Positions 1-6,177 of a stretch of 10,766 bases of DNA are shown here, one piece after another. The DNA is from Citricoccus sp. WCRC_4 (GTDB taxonomy: Bacteria > Actinomycetota > Actinomycetes > Actinomycetales > Micrococcaceae). How positions within the stretch are numbered: the stretch's first letter is position 1; every line of letters begins with the position of its first letter. Made by a program: the position numbers and the translations under genes. The notes below the pieces were generated by a model. It was not told the origin of the DNA. It saw nothing but the letters and a program-made list of their open reading frames with translations, and did not search any database. Location of the stretch: assembly GCA_026645375.1 (NCBI GenBank), contig JAPFFX010000002.1, forward strand, positions 1-10,766, given 5' to 3'.

Positions 1-1
1 C

Positions 2-133
2 GAGCAGGTTCGCCTCTTCACCGCCCGCGTCCGGACGGGCGCGGCCGAGCCCGACTGGGCCGCCGTCACCGGTGCGATGGCCGCGGCGATCGGCCTGCCC
101 GCGCGCGAGTCCGCGCCGCCGGCCGGGCCCTGA
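2..133 (+). CDS. aroE: Shikimate dehydrogenase, C-terminal end only (partial at window start)
   Basis: The last 43 codons of a plus-strand gene, cut by the window edge, end at a TGA at 131-133. The visible tail begins EQVRLFTARV and closes with a helix-like stretch (PDWAAVTGAMAAAIGLP) and an Ala/Pro-rich end. Actinobacterial shikimate dehydrogenases typically finish with a HQAVEQVRLFTG-type segment followed by a final helix, and aroE sits directly upstream of aroC in related Micrococcales. AroE reduces 3-dehydroshikimate to shikimate with NADPH, which would supply the substrate of the AroK encoded two genes downstream. No catalytic or cofactor motif is inside the window, so the call rests on the short tail plus gene order. 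The gap to aroC is 49 bases. Confidence 0.65.
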   Translation, partial: EQVRLFTARVRTGAAEPDWAAVTGAMAAAIGLPARESAPPAGP

Positions 134-182
134 TCCGTCACACCGTCCGGTGAGACCGGTGGTGCGTGAGAGAATCGAGTCC

Positions 183-1424
183 ATGGTGCGCTGGTTGACA
201 GCGGGCGAATCACATGGGCCCGCACTCGTTGGAATCATCGAAGGGCTGCCCGCGGGCATCCCCCTGACGACCGCCATGGTCCAGGCGGCCCTCGCGCGCC
301 GCCGGCTCGGCTATGGCCGCGGAGCCCGGATGAAGTTCGAGCAGGACCAGGTCACGCTGCTCGGCGGCGTCCGCCACGGCTCCACGCTCGGCTCGCCCGT
401 GGCGATCGAGATCGGCAACACCGAGTGGCCCAAGTGGGAGAAGGTCATGTCGGCCGATCCCGTGGACGCCGAGGAACTGGAGGGCCTGGCGCGCAACGCC
501 GCCCTCACCCGCCCGCGGCCCGGCCACGCCGACCTCGCCGGCATGCAGAAGTACGGCTTCGACGAGGCCCGCCCGCTGCTGGAGCGGGCCTCGGCCCGCG
601 AGACCGCCGCACGCGTGGCCCTGGGCACGGTGGCCGGCTCCTTCCTGGCCCAGCTGGGCATCCGCACCGTCTCGCACACCACCGCGGTCGGCACCGTCTC
701 CGTGCCGGAGGACTCGGCCCTGCCGGGCCCGGACGACGTGGTGGCGCTGGACGCCGACCCGTTGCGCTGCTTCGACCAGCTCACCTCCGACGCGATGGTG
801 GCCGAGGTGGACGCCGCCCACAAGGAGGGCGAGACCCTCGGTGGTGTCGTCGAGGTCCTGGCCTACGGCGTTCCCGTGGGGCTGGGCAGCCACGTCCACT
901 GGGACCGCCGGCTGGACTCCCGGCTGTCCGCGGCCCTGATGGGCATCCAGGCCATCAAGGGCGTGGAGGTCGGGGACGGCTTCACCACGGCGGCCCGCCG
1001 CGGCACCGCGGCCCATGACGAGATCATCCGGGGCCAGGACGGCCACCCGCTGCGCACCTCGAACCGCGCCGGGGGCATCGAGGGCGGCATGAGCACCGGG
1101 GGAGTGGTCCGCGTCCGCGCCGGCATGAAGCCGATCGCCACCGTGCCCCGCGCCCTGAGGACCGTGGACACCGCCACCGGCCAGGACACCCGGGCCCATC
1201 ACCAGCGCTCGGATGTCTGCGCGGTCCCGGCCGCCGGCGTCGTCGCGGAGGCCATGGTCGCCCTCGTCCTCGCCCAGGCCGTCCTGGAGAAGTTCGGCGG
1301 GGACTCGGTCGTCGAGACCCGGCGGAACCTGGACAGCTTCGTGGCCGCCCTCGAACCCCTGCCCGCACCGGAGTCCACCGGGGTCTCCGCTGCCGAGGCG
1401 CCGATGGGCGATCCGCTGCAGTGA
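183..1424 (+). CDS. aroC: Chorismate synthase
   Basis: AroC converts 5-enolpyruvylshikimate-3-phosphate to chorismate, the last step of the shikimate pathway, using reduced FMN in the cytoplasm. The 413-residue product is close to the roughly 400 residues usual in actinobacteria. Visible family blocks are TAGESHG (residues 6-12), RRLGYGRGARM (40-50), RPGHADLAG (112-120), ERASARETAARVA (134-146), SNRAGGIEGGMSTG (293-306) and QRSDVCAVPAAGVV (341-354), which holds the conserved Arg and Asp. ATG 183 gives MVRWLTAGESHG, matching the usual family start M-x-R-W. The in-frame GTG at 162 and the ATG at 72 would add non-conserved sequence, the latter overlapping the aroE tail. The ribosome site is weak (GAGAGA about 168-173). 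The last ~22 residues (from about 392) are a Pro/Ala/Glu-rich tail past the conserved core. The stop overlaps the aroK start (GTGA), suggesting coupled translation. Confidence 0.97.
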   Translation: MVRWLTAGESHGPALVGIIEGLPAGIPLTTAMVQAALARRRLGYGRGARMKFEQDQVTLLGGVRHGSTLGSPVAIEIGNTEWPKWEKVMSADPVDAEELEGLARNAALTRPRPGHADLAGMQKYGFDEARPLLERASARETAARVALGTVAGSFLAQLGIRTVSHTTAVGTVSVPEDSALPGPDDVVALDADPLRCFDQLTSDAMVAEVDAAHKEGETLGGVVEVLAYGVPVGLGSHVHWDRRLDSRLSAALMGIQAIKGVEVGDGFTTAARRGTAAHDEIIRGQDGHPLRTSNRAGGIEGGMSTGGVVRVRAGMKPIATVPRALRTVDTATGQDTRAHHQRSDVCAVPAAGVVAEAMVALVLAQAVLEKFGGDSVVETRRNLDSFVAALEPLPAPESTGVSAAEAPMGDPLQ

Positions 1425-2005
1425 CGCCCGGACCAGTCCCGGCTGGCGCCCCGGACCGGTTCCCCCGCCAGCGCATCGTGCTGGTCGGCCCCATGGGATC
1501 CGGCAAGTCGACGGTCGGTGCCGTCCTGGCCCGTTCCCTCGGCCTGGCCCGGCTGGACGCGGACGAGCTCTTCGAGTCCGCCCACGGCCCCATCCCGGAG
1601 TACTTCGCCCGCCACGGTGAGCCGGCCTTCCGGCAGGCCGAGGAGGACGTGATCGGCCAGGCGATCAGCCGCGCCGAGCCCTGCGTGCTCTCGCTCGGCG
1701 GGGGCGCAGTCCTCAGCGCGCTGACCCGCTCACGGCTGACCGGATCGCACGTCGTCTACCTGACGGTCGACGAGGGCGTCGCGCTGCGCCGGGTCGGCGG
1801 CGGAGAAGGCCGTCCGGTGCTGGCCGGAGACCCCGGCCGCACCTGGCGGCGCATCCTGTCGGAGCGCGAGGCCCTGTACCGTGAGGTGTCGGACTGGACG
1901 GTGGACACCACCGACCGGTCGGCCGACGAGCTGGCCCAGACCATCACCCGCCTCGTGCTCGAGGCCGAATCCATTTCCCCGACCCCAGGAGCTGTCCATC
2001 CATGA
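1421..2005 (+). CDS. aroK: Shikimate kinase
   Basis: AroK phosphorylates the 3-hydroxyl of shikimate using ATP, giving shikimate 3-phosphate. The 194-residue P-loop protein shows Walker A GPMGSGKST (23-31), the substrate-binding DAD (46-48, where Asp48 matches Asp34 of the M. tuberculosis enzyme), FRQAEEDVI (70-78, whose Arg contacts shikimate carboxylate in the family), the SLGGGAV block (91-97, glycines 93-95), the LID arginine in GRPVLAG (Arg131) and ALYREV (151-156, Arg154 a substrate-binding Arg). A GTG start at 1421 overlaps the aroC TGA by 4 bases, and no strong Shine-Dalgarno is visible, so translational coupling to aroC is likely. About 16 residues precede the first beta strand, slightly more than in short family members. 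It ends by a 4-base ATGA overlap with aroB. Confidence 0.96.
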   Translation: MTPGPVPAGAPDRFPRQRIVLVGPMGSGKSTVGAVLARSLGLARLDADELFESAHGPIPEYFARHGEPAFRQAEEDVIGQAISRAEPCVLSLGGGAVLSALTRSRLTGSHVVYLTVDEGVALRRVGGGEGRPVLAGDPGRTWRRILSEREALYREVSDWTVDTTDRSADELAQTITRLVLEAESISPTPGAVHP

Positions 2006-3153
2006 CCGAACCGAACGTGCCGCAGGCCGATACGCCCGGGACCACCACCCCGGCAGCCGATGACGCCACCGTCATCCCCGTCTCGGGTGGATCCGGTGCC
2101 GCGGCCTCCGGCGGGTACGACGTCGTCGTGGGCAAGGGCCTGCTGGCCCGGTTGCCGGAGATGCTCGGCGCCAGCGTGCGCCGCGTCCTGGTCATCCACC
2201 CGCGTGCGCTGCGGGCCACCGGTGACGTGGTCAAGGCGGACCTGGAGACGGCCGGCTACACCGCCCTGACCGCGGAGATCCCGGACGCGGAGGAGGGCAA
2301 GCACATCCAGGTCGCCGCGTTCTGCTGGCAGGTGCTGGGCCAGAACGACTTCACCCGCTCGGACGCGATCGTCGCGGTCGGCGGCGGCTCGGTGACCGAC
2401 GTCGCCGGGTTCGTGGCCGCCACCTGGCTGCGCGGCGTGCGGGTCGTGCACATCCCCACCACCCTGCTGGGCATGGTGGACGCCGCCGTCGGCGGCAAGA
2501 CCGGGATCAACACCGCCGAGGGCAAGAACCTCGTGGGCGCGTTCCACCCGCCGGCCGGTGTCCTGGCCGACCTGGACACCCTGCTGACCCTGCCGCCGAA
2601 CGAACTCGTCTCCGGGCTGGCCGAGGTGGTCAAGTGCGGCTTCATCGCCGACCCGACCATCCTGGACCTCATCGAGTCCTCGCCGCAGCAGGCCCAGAAC
2701 CCGCACTCGCCCCAGCTGCGGGAGCTGATCGAGCGCTCCATCAGCGTCAAGGCCGAGGTGGTCTCCGCGGACCTGCGCGAGGCCGGGCTGCGGGAGATGC
2801 TCAACTACGGGCACACCCTGGCCCACGCGATCGAGCTGGCCGAGCGCTACCAGTGGCGCCACGGGGCGGCCGTCTCGGTCGGCATGGTCTTCGCGGCCGA
2901 GCTCGCCCGGTCCGTCGGACGGCTGGACGACGCCACCGCCGACCGGCACCGCAGCATCCTGCAGTCCCTGGGCCTGCCCACCACCTATGCGGCCGGACGC
3001 TGGGAGACGCTGCTGGACGGCATCCGCCGGGACAAGAAGAACCGCGGCGACCAGCTGCGCTTCGTGCTGCTGGACGGTCTCGCCCGCCCCACCACCTACG
3101 ACGTCCCGGACGCCTCGCTGCTGTTCGCCACCTACCAGGAGATCGCCGAATAA
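2002..3153 (+). CDS. aroB: 3-dehydroquinate synthase
   Basis: AroB closes DAHP into 3-dehydroquinate using NAD+ and a divalent metal (usually Zn or Co), the second step of the shikimate pathway. The 383-residue protein shows the NAD-binding AVGGGSVTDVAGF (125-137), PTTLLGMVDAAVGGKTGIN (152-170) with catalytic-site Lys166, KNLVGAFHPP (175-184), the metal ligands Glu208 (SGLAEVVK), His271 (NYGHTLAHAIE) and His287 (RHGAA), and the late RRDKKNRG loop (342-349). ATG 2002 is chosen because it overlaps the aroK stop (ATGA) and has AGGAG at 1987-1991. The first ~37 residues are a Thr/Pro/Ala/Gly-rich stretch before the usual YDVVVGKGLL beginning, so this form is about 20-30 residues longer than many homologues. 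No aroQ (type II dehydroquinase) follows, so that step must be encoded elsewhere. Confidence 0.97.
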   Translation: MTEPNVPQADTPGTTTPAADDATVIPVSGGSGAAASGGYDVVVGKGLLARLPEMLGASVRRVLVIHPRALRATGDVVKADLETAGYTALTAEIPDAEEGKHIQVAAFCWQVLGQNDFTRSDAIVAVGGGSVTDVAGFVAATWLRGVRVVHIPTTLLGMVDAAVGGKTGINTAEGKNLVGAFHPPAGVLADLDTLLTLPPNELVSGLAEVVKCGFIADPTILDLIESSPQQAQNPHSPQLRELIERSISVKAEVVSADLREAGLREMLNYGHTLAHAIELAERYQWRHGAAVSVGMVFAAELARSVGRLDDATADRHRSILQSLGLPTTYAAGRWETLLDGIRRDKKNRGDQLRFVLLDGLARPTTYDVPDASLLFATYQEIAE

Positions 3154-3172
3154 CCGGGGCCCGGCCATCGCC

Positions 3173-3178
3173 TAGAAT
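3173..3178 (+). promoter_or_regulatory. efp promoter: Candidate -10 element of an efp-nusB promoter
   Basis: The 66-base gap between aroB and efp contains TAGAAT, one mismatch from the TATAAT consensus and typical of actinobacterial vegetative promoters. No convincing -35 is seen 16-18 bases upstream, which is not unusual in high-GC actinobacteria. A transcript starting near 3184-3186 would give a leader of about 35 bases and leave the efp ribosome site intact. It would let efp and nusB be expressed apart from the aro genes. Confidence 0.5.
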
Positions 3179-3219
3179 GGTCGACTGGACTTCGAACGAG
3201 GCAACAGACGGAGAAGACT

Positions 3220-3783
3220 GTGGCAACCAGCAATGACATCAAGAACGGCACCGTCCTGAAGATGGACGGCCACCTGTGGAACGTGATCGAGTTCCAGCAC
3301 GTGAAGCCGGGCAAGGGCGGCGCCTTCGTGCGCACGAAGATGAAGAACATCACCACGGGCAAGCTCGTGGACAAGACCTTCAACGCCGGCGCCAAGGTCG
3401 AGACCGCCACCGTGGACCGTTCGGACTACGAGTACCTGTACCAGGACGGCGAGGACTTCGTGTTCATGGACCTGGACACCTACGACCAGATCACCGTCTC
3501 CCCGGCCGTCGTCGGGGACGCCGCGCACTTCATGCTGGAGAACCAGAAGGTGACCATCGCCATGAACGAGGGCACCCCGCTGTACCTGGACATGCCGCCG
3601 TCGGTGGTCCTGGAGATCACCTACACCGAGCCGGGCCTGCAGGGAGACCGCTCGTCCGCCGGCACCAAGCCGGCCACGGTGGAGACCGGTTACGAGATCC
3701 AGGTCCCGCTGTTCGTGGACCAGGGCACCAAGGTCAAGGTGGACACCCGCACCGGTGACTACCTCGGCCGCGTGAACGACTGA
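3220..3783 (+). CDS. efp: Translation elongation factor P
   Basis: EF-P binds the ribosome between the P and E sites and relieves stalling at consecutive prolines. The 187-residue protein has the usual three-barrel length. The N-terminal KOW-like domain begins MATSNDIKNG, the tip loop HVKPGKGGAF (27-36) carries Lys32 at the position of the modified lysine in E. coli (Lys34), and the C-terminal OB domain ends with the family signature DTRTGDYLGRV. The start is GTG 3220, with GGAGA (3210-3214) 5 bases upstream. It follows aroB by 66 bases, with a possible promoter in the gap, and is followed 7 bases later by nusB. No gene for the EpmA/EpmB or EarP modification systems is in the window, so modification state cannot be judged here. 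Confidence 0.97.
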   Translation: MATSNDIKNGTVLKMDGHLWNVIEFQHVKPGKGGAFVRTKMKNITTGKLVDKTFNAGAKVETATVDRSDYEYLYQDGEDFVFMDLDTYDQITVSPAVVGDAAHFMLENQKVTIAMNEGTPLYLDMPPSVVLEITYTEPGLQGDRSSAGTKPATVETGYEIQVPLFVDQGTKVKVDTRTGDYLGRVND

Positions 3784-3790
3784 TCCGCCG

Positions 3791-4201
3791 GTGAGTGCAC
3801 GAGGCCGCGCCCGCAGGCGCGCCCTGGAGATCCTGTTCGAGGCCGAGCAGCGGGGGACCACCCCGGACGAGGGCATCACCTCCCGCCGGACGTCGACGGA
3901 GCAGGTGATCAACCCGTACACGGTCGAGATCATCCACGGCGTGATCGCCGAGCAGGAGCGGATCGACGAGATCCTCTCCTCCTACGCCCAAGGCTGGACC
4001 CTGGACCGGATGCCCGCGGTGGACCGGTCGATCCTGCGCATCGGCGCCTGGGAGCTGCTGTTCAACGATGACGTCCCGGACGGCGTGGCCGTGGCCGAGT
4101 CCGTCACCATGGCCAAGGAGCTCTCGACCGACGCCAGCCCGGAGTTCGTCAACGGGCTGCTCGGCCGCATCCAGCAGCTCAAGCCGACCCTGCTGGACTG
4201 A
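3791..4201 (+). CDS. nusB: Transcription antitermination factor NusB
   Basis: NusB pairs with NusE (ribosomal protein S10) on boxA RNA and promotes antitermination of rRNA operons. The 136-residue, mostly helical protein shows the RNA-binding basic start SARGRARRRALEILFEAE (2-19), YTVEIIHGVIAEQERID (43-59), the core signature AVDRSILRIGAWELLF (76-91), VAVAESVTMAKELS (99-112) and the C-terminal SPEFVNGLLGRI (116-127). The start is GTG 3791, just 7 bases after the efp stop. There is no good Shine-Dalgarno, so coupling to efp translation is likely. Length is normal for the family. Its last 23 bases overlap the 3' end of the opposite-strand prsW gene. Confidence 0.96.
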   Translation: MSARGRARRRALEILFEAEQRGTTPDEGITSRRTSTEQVINPYTVEIIHGVIAEQERIDEILSSYAQGWTLDRMPAVDRSILRIGAWELLFNDDVPDGVAVAESVTMAKELSTDASPEFVNGLLGRIQQLKPTLLD

Positions 4202-5402
4202 CGCCGGCCGGGTCGACCGCCGCCAGCAGCTCCTGTCGCTGGCGAACGGCTGCCCGCAGCAGCCGGGACTCCTCGGCGGCGTTGCGTTCCACGTCGTGGC
4301 CCCGGTCGAGCCGGTGCCGAACGGCGGCCAGCCGCCGGGCCGTGCGTTCGAGCTGCACCAGCTGGTCTCCGGCGCCGGCGCGACGGGCCCAGCGACGGGA
4401 CTGGACCCGGCCCGCCCGGGTGCCGAACATGGCCGTCTCCCGGGGAAGCAGCCATCCGGTCCGCTCATAGTGGGCCAGCTTCTCGTGGGCCAGGCGTCGC
4501 TCGGCGCGCATCAGCAGCAGCACGGCCACGATCGCGGCGAGGAACAACGGCACCTGCAGCAAGACGTAGAACGAGAAGAAGTCGTCGAAGAACAGGGCCA
4601 GGCCGCCGTTCCAGAGGAAGTGCCCGACGACGGCCGGCACCAGTCCCAGCAGGAACCAGCCCGCCCAGCGGGCCGGGTCGGCGTGGGAGCCGGGACCCAT
4701 CCGGTGGGCGGCCACGCCCAGGAAGAACCCGATCCACACGGTGAACAGCACGTGCGCGAAGGGCGAGAACAGGCCCCGCAGCACGAACGTGACGGCCAGT
4801 TCCGGACCCCATCCCACCTCACCGTAGGCGGCGCCGAAGTAGAGGACGTTCTCCGTGAAGGCGAAGCCGGCGGCGACCATCCCGGCGTAGACCACCCCGT
4901 CCACGGGTCCGTCGAAGTGCGACCGCGCCGCCAGGAAGATGACGATCAGCCCGGCCCCCTTCATGACCTCCTCCACGACCGGGGCCTGGACGACCGCGCC
5001 GAAGGTGCCGGCGTCCAGGGCGGACATCCCGGCGAAGGCGGCCATGAACACCTCCCCGAGCACGAGGGTGCCGAACACGGACACCCCGGCGCCCCACAGG
5101 AGGGCGAAGGCCAGCCAGCCCCGCGGTTCCGGATCCCACCGGTCGATCCACCCCAGCCCGATCAGCACGATCGCCAGCGGGACGAGCGCGAGCAGCCCGA
5201 CCACGAACAGGGTGTCCGGTCCCAGGGTCGAGGCGAGGAAGCGCGCCACCAGGACCGCGACGGCCGCGGTGAGCACCAGCAGGACGGTCACCGCGGCGGT
5301 GGAGCGGCGCCGGCCCCTCTCGACCTGACGGGGCGTGGGGGCGGTGGCGTAGGGGCTGGGTGCGGGCGGTTGCGGCCCAGGGCCGTCGACCTGCTGTGAC
5401 AT
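4179..5402 (-). CDS. PrsW-family intramembrane metalloprotease
   Basis: This is a polytopic membrane protein of 407 residues from ATG 5402. Key family motifs are PVVEEVMKG (141-149, with the Glu-Glu pair 144-145), FAFTENVLYF (180-189), SPFAHVLFT (213-221, His217) and VGHFLWN (259-265, His261). These are the acidic and histidine residues expected to hold the catalytic metal in PrsW relatives. A proline-rich cytoplasmic N-terminus (about 1-33) precedes around eight or nine hydrophobic segments (from 35-55 to 275-298). A basic, Arg-rich hydrophilic tail of about 105 residues follows, containing the HERTGW-like HYERTGWLLP block seen in other actinobacterial members. B. subtilis PrsW cleaves the anti-sigma factor RsiW, but the substrate here is unknown and no anti-sigma gene is nearby. 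Start 5402 has AGGA 8 bases upstream. ATG 5411 (+3 residues) is equally possible, whereas ATG 5492 (+30) would run into the pyrR promoter region and looks unlikely. Confidence 0.9.
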   Translation of the reverse strand: MSQQVDGPGPQPPAPSPYATAPTPRQVERGRRRSTAAVTVLLVLTAAVAVLVARFLASTLGPDTLFVVGLLALVPLAIVLIGLGWIDRWDPEPRGWLAFALLWGAGVSVFGTLVLGEVFMAAFAGMSALDAGTFGAVVQAPVVEEVMKGAGLIVIFLAARSHFDGPVDGVVYAGMVAAGFAFTENVLYFGAAYGEVGWGPELAVTFVLRGLFSPFAHVLFTVWIGFFLGVAAHRMGPGSHADPARWAGWFLLGLVPAVVGHFLWNGGLALFFDDFFSFYVLLQVPLFLAAIVAVLLLMRAERRLAHEKLAHYERTGWLLPRETAMFGTRAGRVQSRRWARRAGAGDQLVQLERTARRLAAVRHRLDRGHDVERNAAEESRLLRAAVRQRQELLAAVDPAGVSPAGSA

Positions 5403-5468
5403 GCCTCCCATCCTGTCATCCCGGTCCGTCACGTCCCGTCTCGGCCGCGTGGCCTCGGGTCCCGGTGG

Positions 5469-5474
5469 TAGGGT
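5469..5474 (+). promoter_or_regulatory. pyrR promoter: Candidate -10 element of the pyr operon promoter
   Basis: TAGGGT fits the TANNNT pattern of actinobacterial vegetative promoters and lies 80 bases before the pyrR start. No clear -35 is visible near 5446-5451. A start near 5481 would give a leader of roughly 70 bases that includes the PyrR-binding hairpin. An alternative, TTGTCG (5474-5479) with TACCGG (5498-5503) at 18-base spacing, has a poor -10 but would start transcription almost exactly at the hairpin. Only transcript mapping can decide. Confidence 0.35.
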
Positions 5475-5509
5475 TGTCGCCGGACCAGACACACCCCTAC
5501 CGGGGTTGC

Positions 5510-5549
5510 GTTTCCTTTAAGTTCCGTCCTGTGAGGCGGGGAAGGAGGC
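5510..5549 (+). promoter_or_regulatory. PyrR-binding RNA hairpin overlapping the pyrR ribosome binding site
   Basis: The sequence TCCTGTGAGGC (5527-5537) matches the core UCCNGNGAGGY of the known PyrR-binding loop consensus. It folds as hexaloop CTGTGA (5529-5534) closed by C5528-G5535, T5527-G5536, G5526-C5537, C5525-G5538, C5524-G5539 and T5523-G5540. Below a purine-containing bulge on the 5' side (about 5518-5522), bases 5510-5517 (GTTTCCTT) can pair with 5542-5549 (AAGGAGGC), including two G-U pairs. That second strand is the complete pyrR Shine-Dalgarno. The layout of upper stem, asymmetric bulge and lower stem is the established PyrR-RNA shape. UMP-loaded PyrR should stabilise it and block ribosome entry, as shown for mycobacterial pyr leaders. 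The repression here is inferred. Confidence 0.8.
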
Positions 5550-5553
5550 ATGT

Positions 5554-6177
5554 GTGCAGGCTGTACCCCGCGATGCGAGGACCGTCCTGTCCGCTGCGGA
5601 CATCGACCGGGCACTGACCCGGATCGCCCACGAGATCCTGGAGGCCAACCGCGGCCCGGACGGGATCGTCGTGCTGGGCATCCCCCGCCGGGGCGTGCCG
5701 CTCGCCGAGCGCATCGCCGCGAAGCTGGAGCGGATCGAGCCGGGCTTCGACGCCGCGGCCGCCACGGGCCAGCTCGACGTCACCCTGTACCGCGACGACC
5801 TGCGTCGCTCCACGTCCCGCACCCCCGCCCCCACGCGACTCCCGGCCTCCGGGATCGACGGCGCCGTCGTCGTGCTGGTGGACGACGTCCTGTACTCCGG
5901 GCGCACCATCCGGGCCGCCCTGGACGCCCTGAACGACGTCGGCCGGCCCGCCGCGGTCCGACTGGCGGTCCTGGTGGACCGAGGCCACCGCGAGCTGCCC
6001 ATCCGGGCCGACTTCGTGGGCAAGAACCTGCCGACCTCAACCGCCGAGCGCGTCCAGGTCCGGCTGCTGGAGATCGACGGTCCCGCGGGTACCGGCGAGG
6101 TCACCGAGGACGCCGTCGCGATCATGGACATCACCGACCCCGCCCCCGCCACGGCAGTGGGGGAGGGCGCCCGGTGA
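5554..6177 (+). CDS. pyrR: Bifunctional pyr operon regulator / uracil phosphoribosyltransferase PyrR
   Basis: PyrR binds pyr mRNA when UMP is high and lowers expression of the pyrimidine genes. Many members also have uracil phosphoribosyltransferase activity. The 207-residue protein has the type I PRTase PRPP loop VLVDDVLYSGRT (107-118), LGIPRRGVPLAERI (41-54), LDVTLYRDD (74-82) and the PyrR-specific VDRGHRELPIRADFVGKNLP (141-160) with PTS just after. About 20 residues beyond the usual C-terminal end of short PyrRs are Pro/Ala/Thr-rich. GTG 5554 is preceded by a strong AAGGAGG (5542-5548) 5 bases away. ATG 5550 is out of frame and too close to that site. It leads the pyr operon and overlaps pyrB by 4 bases (GTGA). 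It probably controls its own translation through the hairpin just upstream. Confidence 0.96.
   Translation: MQAVPRDARTVLSAADIDRALTRIAHEILEANRGPDGIVVLGIPRRGVPLAERIAAKLERIEPGFDAAAATGQLDVTLYRDDLRRSTSRTPAPTRLPASGIDGAVVVLVDDVLYSGRTIRAALDALNDVGRPAAVRLAVLVDRGHRELPIRADFVGKNLPTSTAERVQVRLLEIDGPAGTGEVTEDAVAIMDITDPAPATAVGEGAR

Noticed and set aside
141..164. CACCG/CGGTG inverted repeats between aroE and aroC as a terminator or operator.
   Set aside because: Arms are only 5 bases, several pairings compete, no T-tract follows, and the genes look co-transcribed.
195..200. Perfect TTGACA -35 hexamer.
   Set aside because: It lies inside aroC, encoding part of the conserved RWLTAGESHG block, and no -10 element at proper spacing followed by a gene start is seen.
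3154..3164. CCGGGGCCCGG palindrome just after aroB as a terminator.
   Set aside because: The stem can be only 4-5 pairs with a tiny loop and no T-tract follows. It is within expectation for GC-rich spacer DNA.
1756..3168. Long open frame on the minus strand opposite aroB (about 470 codons), and similar ones opposite aroC, pyrR-pyrB and carA.
   Set aside because: In DNA this GC-rich, stops are rare in the frame mirroring codon position 3. The products are Gly/Arg/His/Val-rich with no recognisable motif, while the plus strand encodes intact conserved enzymes.
3177..3236. Nineteen-codon frame from ATG 3177 overlapping the efp start.
   Set aside because: Its ATG is within the likely -10 box, so it would not be transcribed from that promoter, and no ribosome site is seen.
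4068..5399. Plus-strand open frame of about 443 codons through the PrsW-like gene.
   Set aside because: The translation is Gln/Glu/His/Gly-rich low-complexity sequence without motifs. The opposite strand has hydrophobic segments and PrsW metal-binding motifs.
5550..6173. An ATG at 5550 opens a frame that runs uninterrupted through pyrR and continues as pyrB, which could be read as a 545-residue fusion.
   Set aside because: The first ~208 codons are out of frame with the clearly conserved PyrR, are Arg/Pro/Gly-rich as expected of a shifted GC-rich frame, and the ATG is only one base from the Shine-Dalgarno. PyrB begins at GTG 6174.
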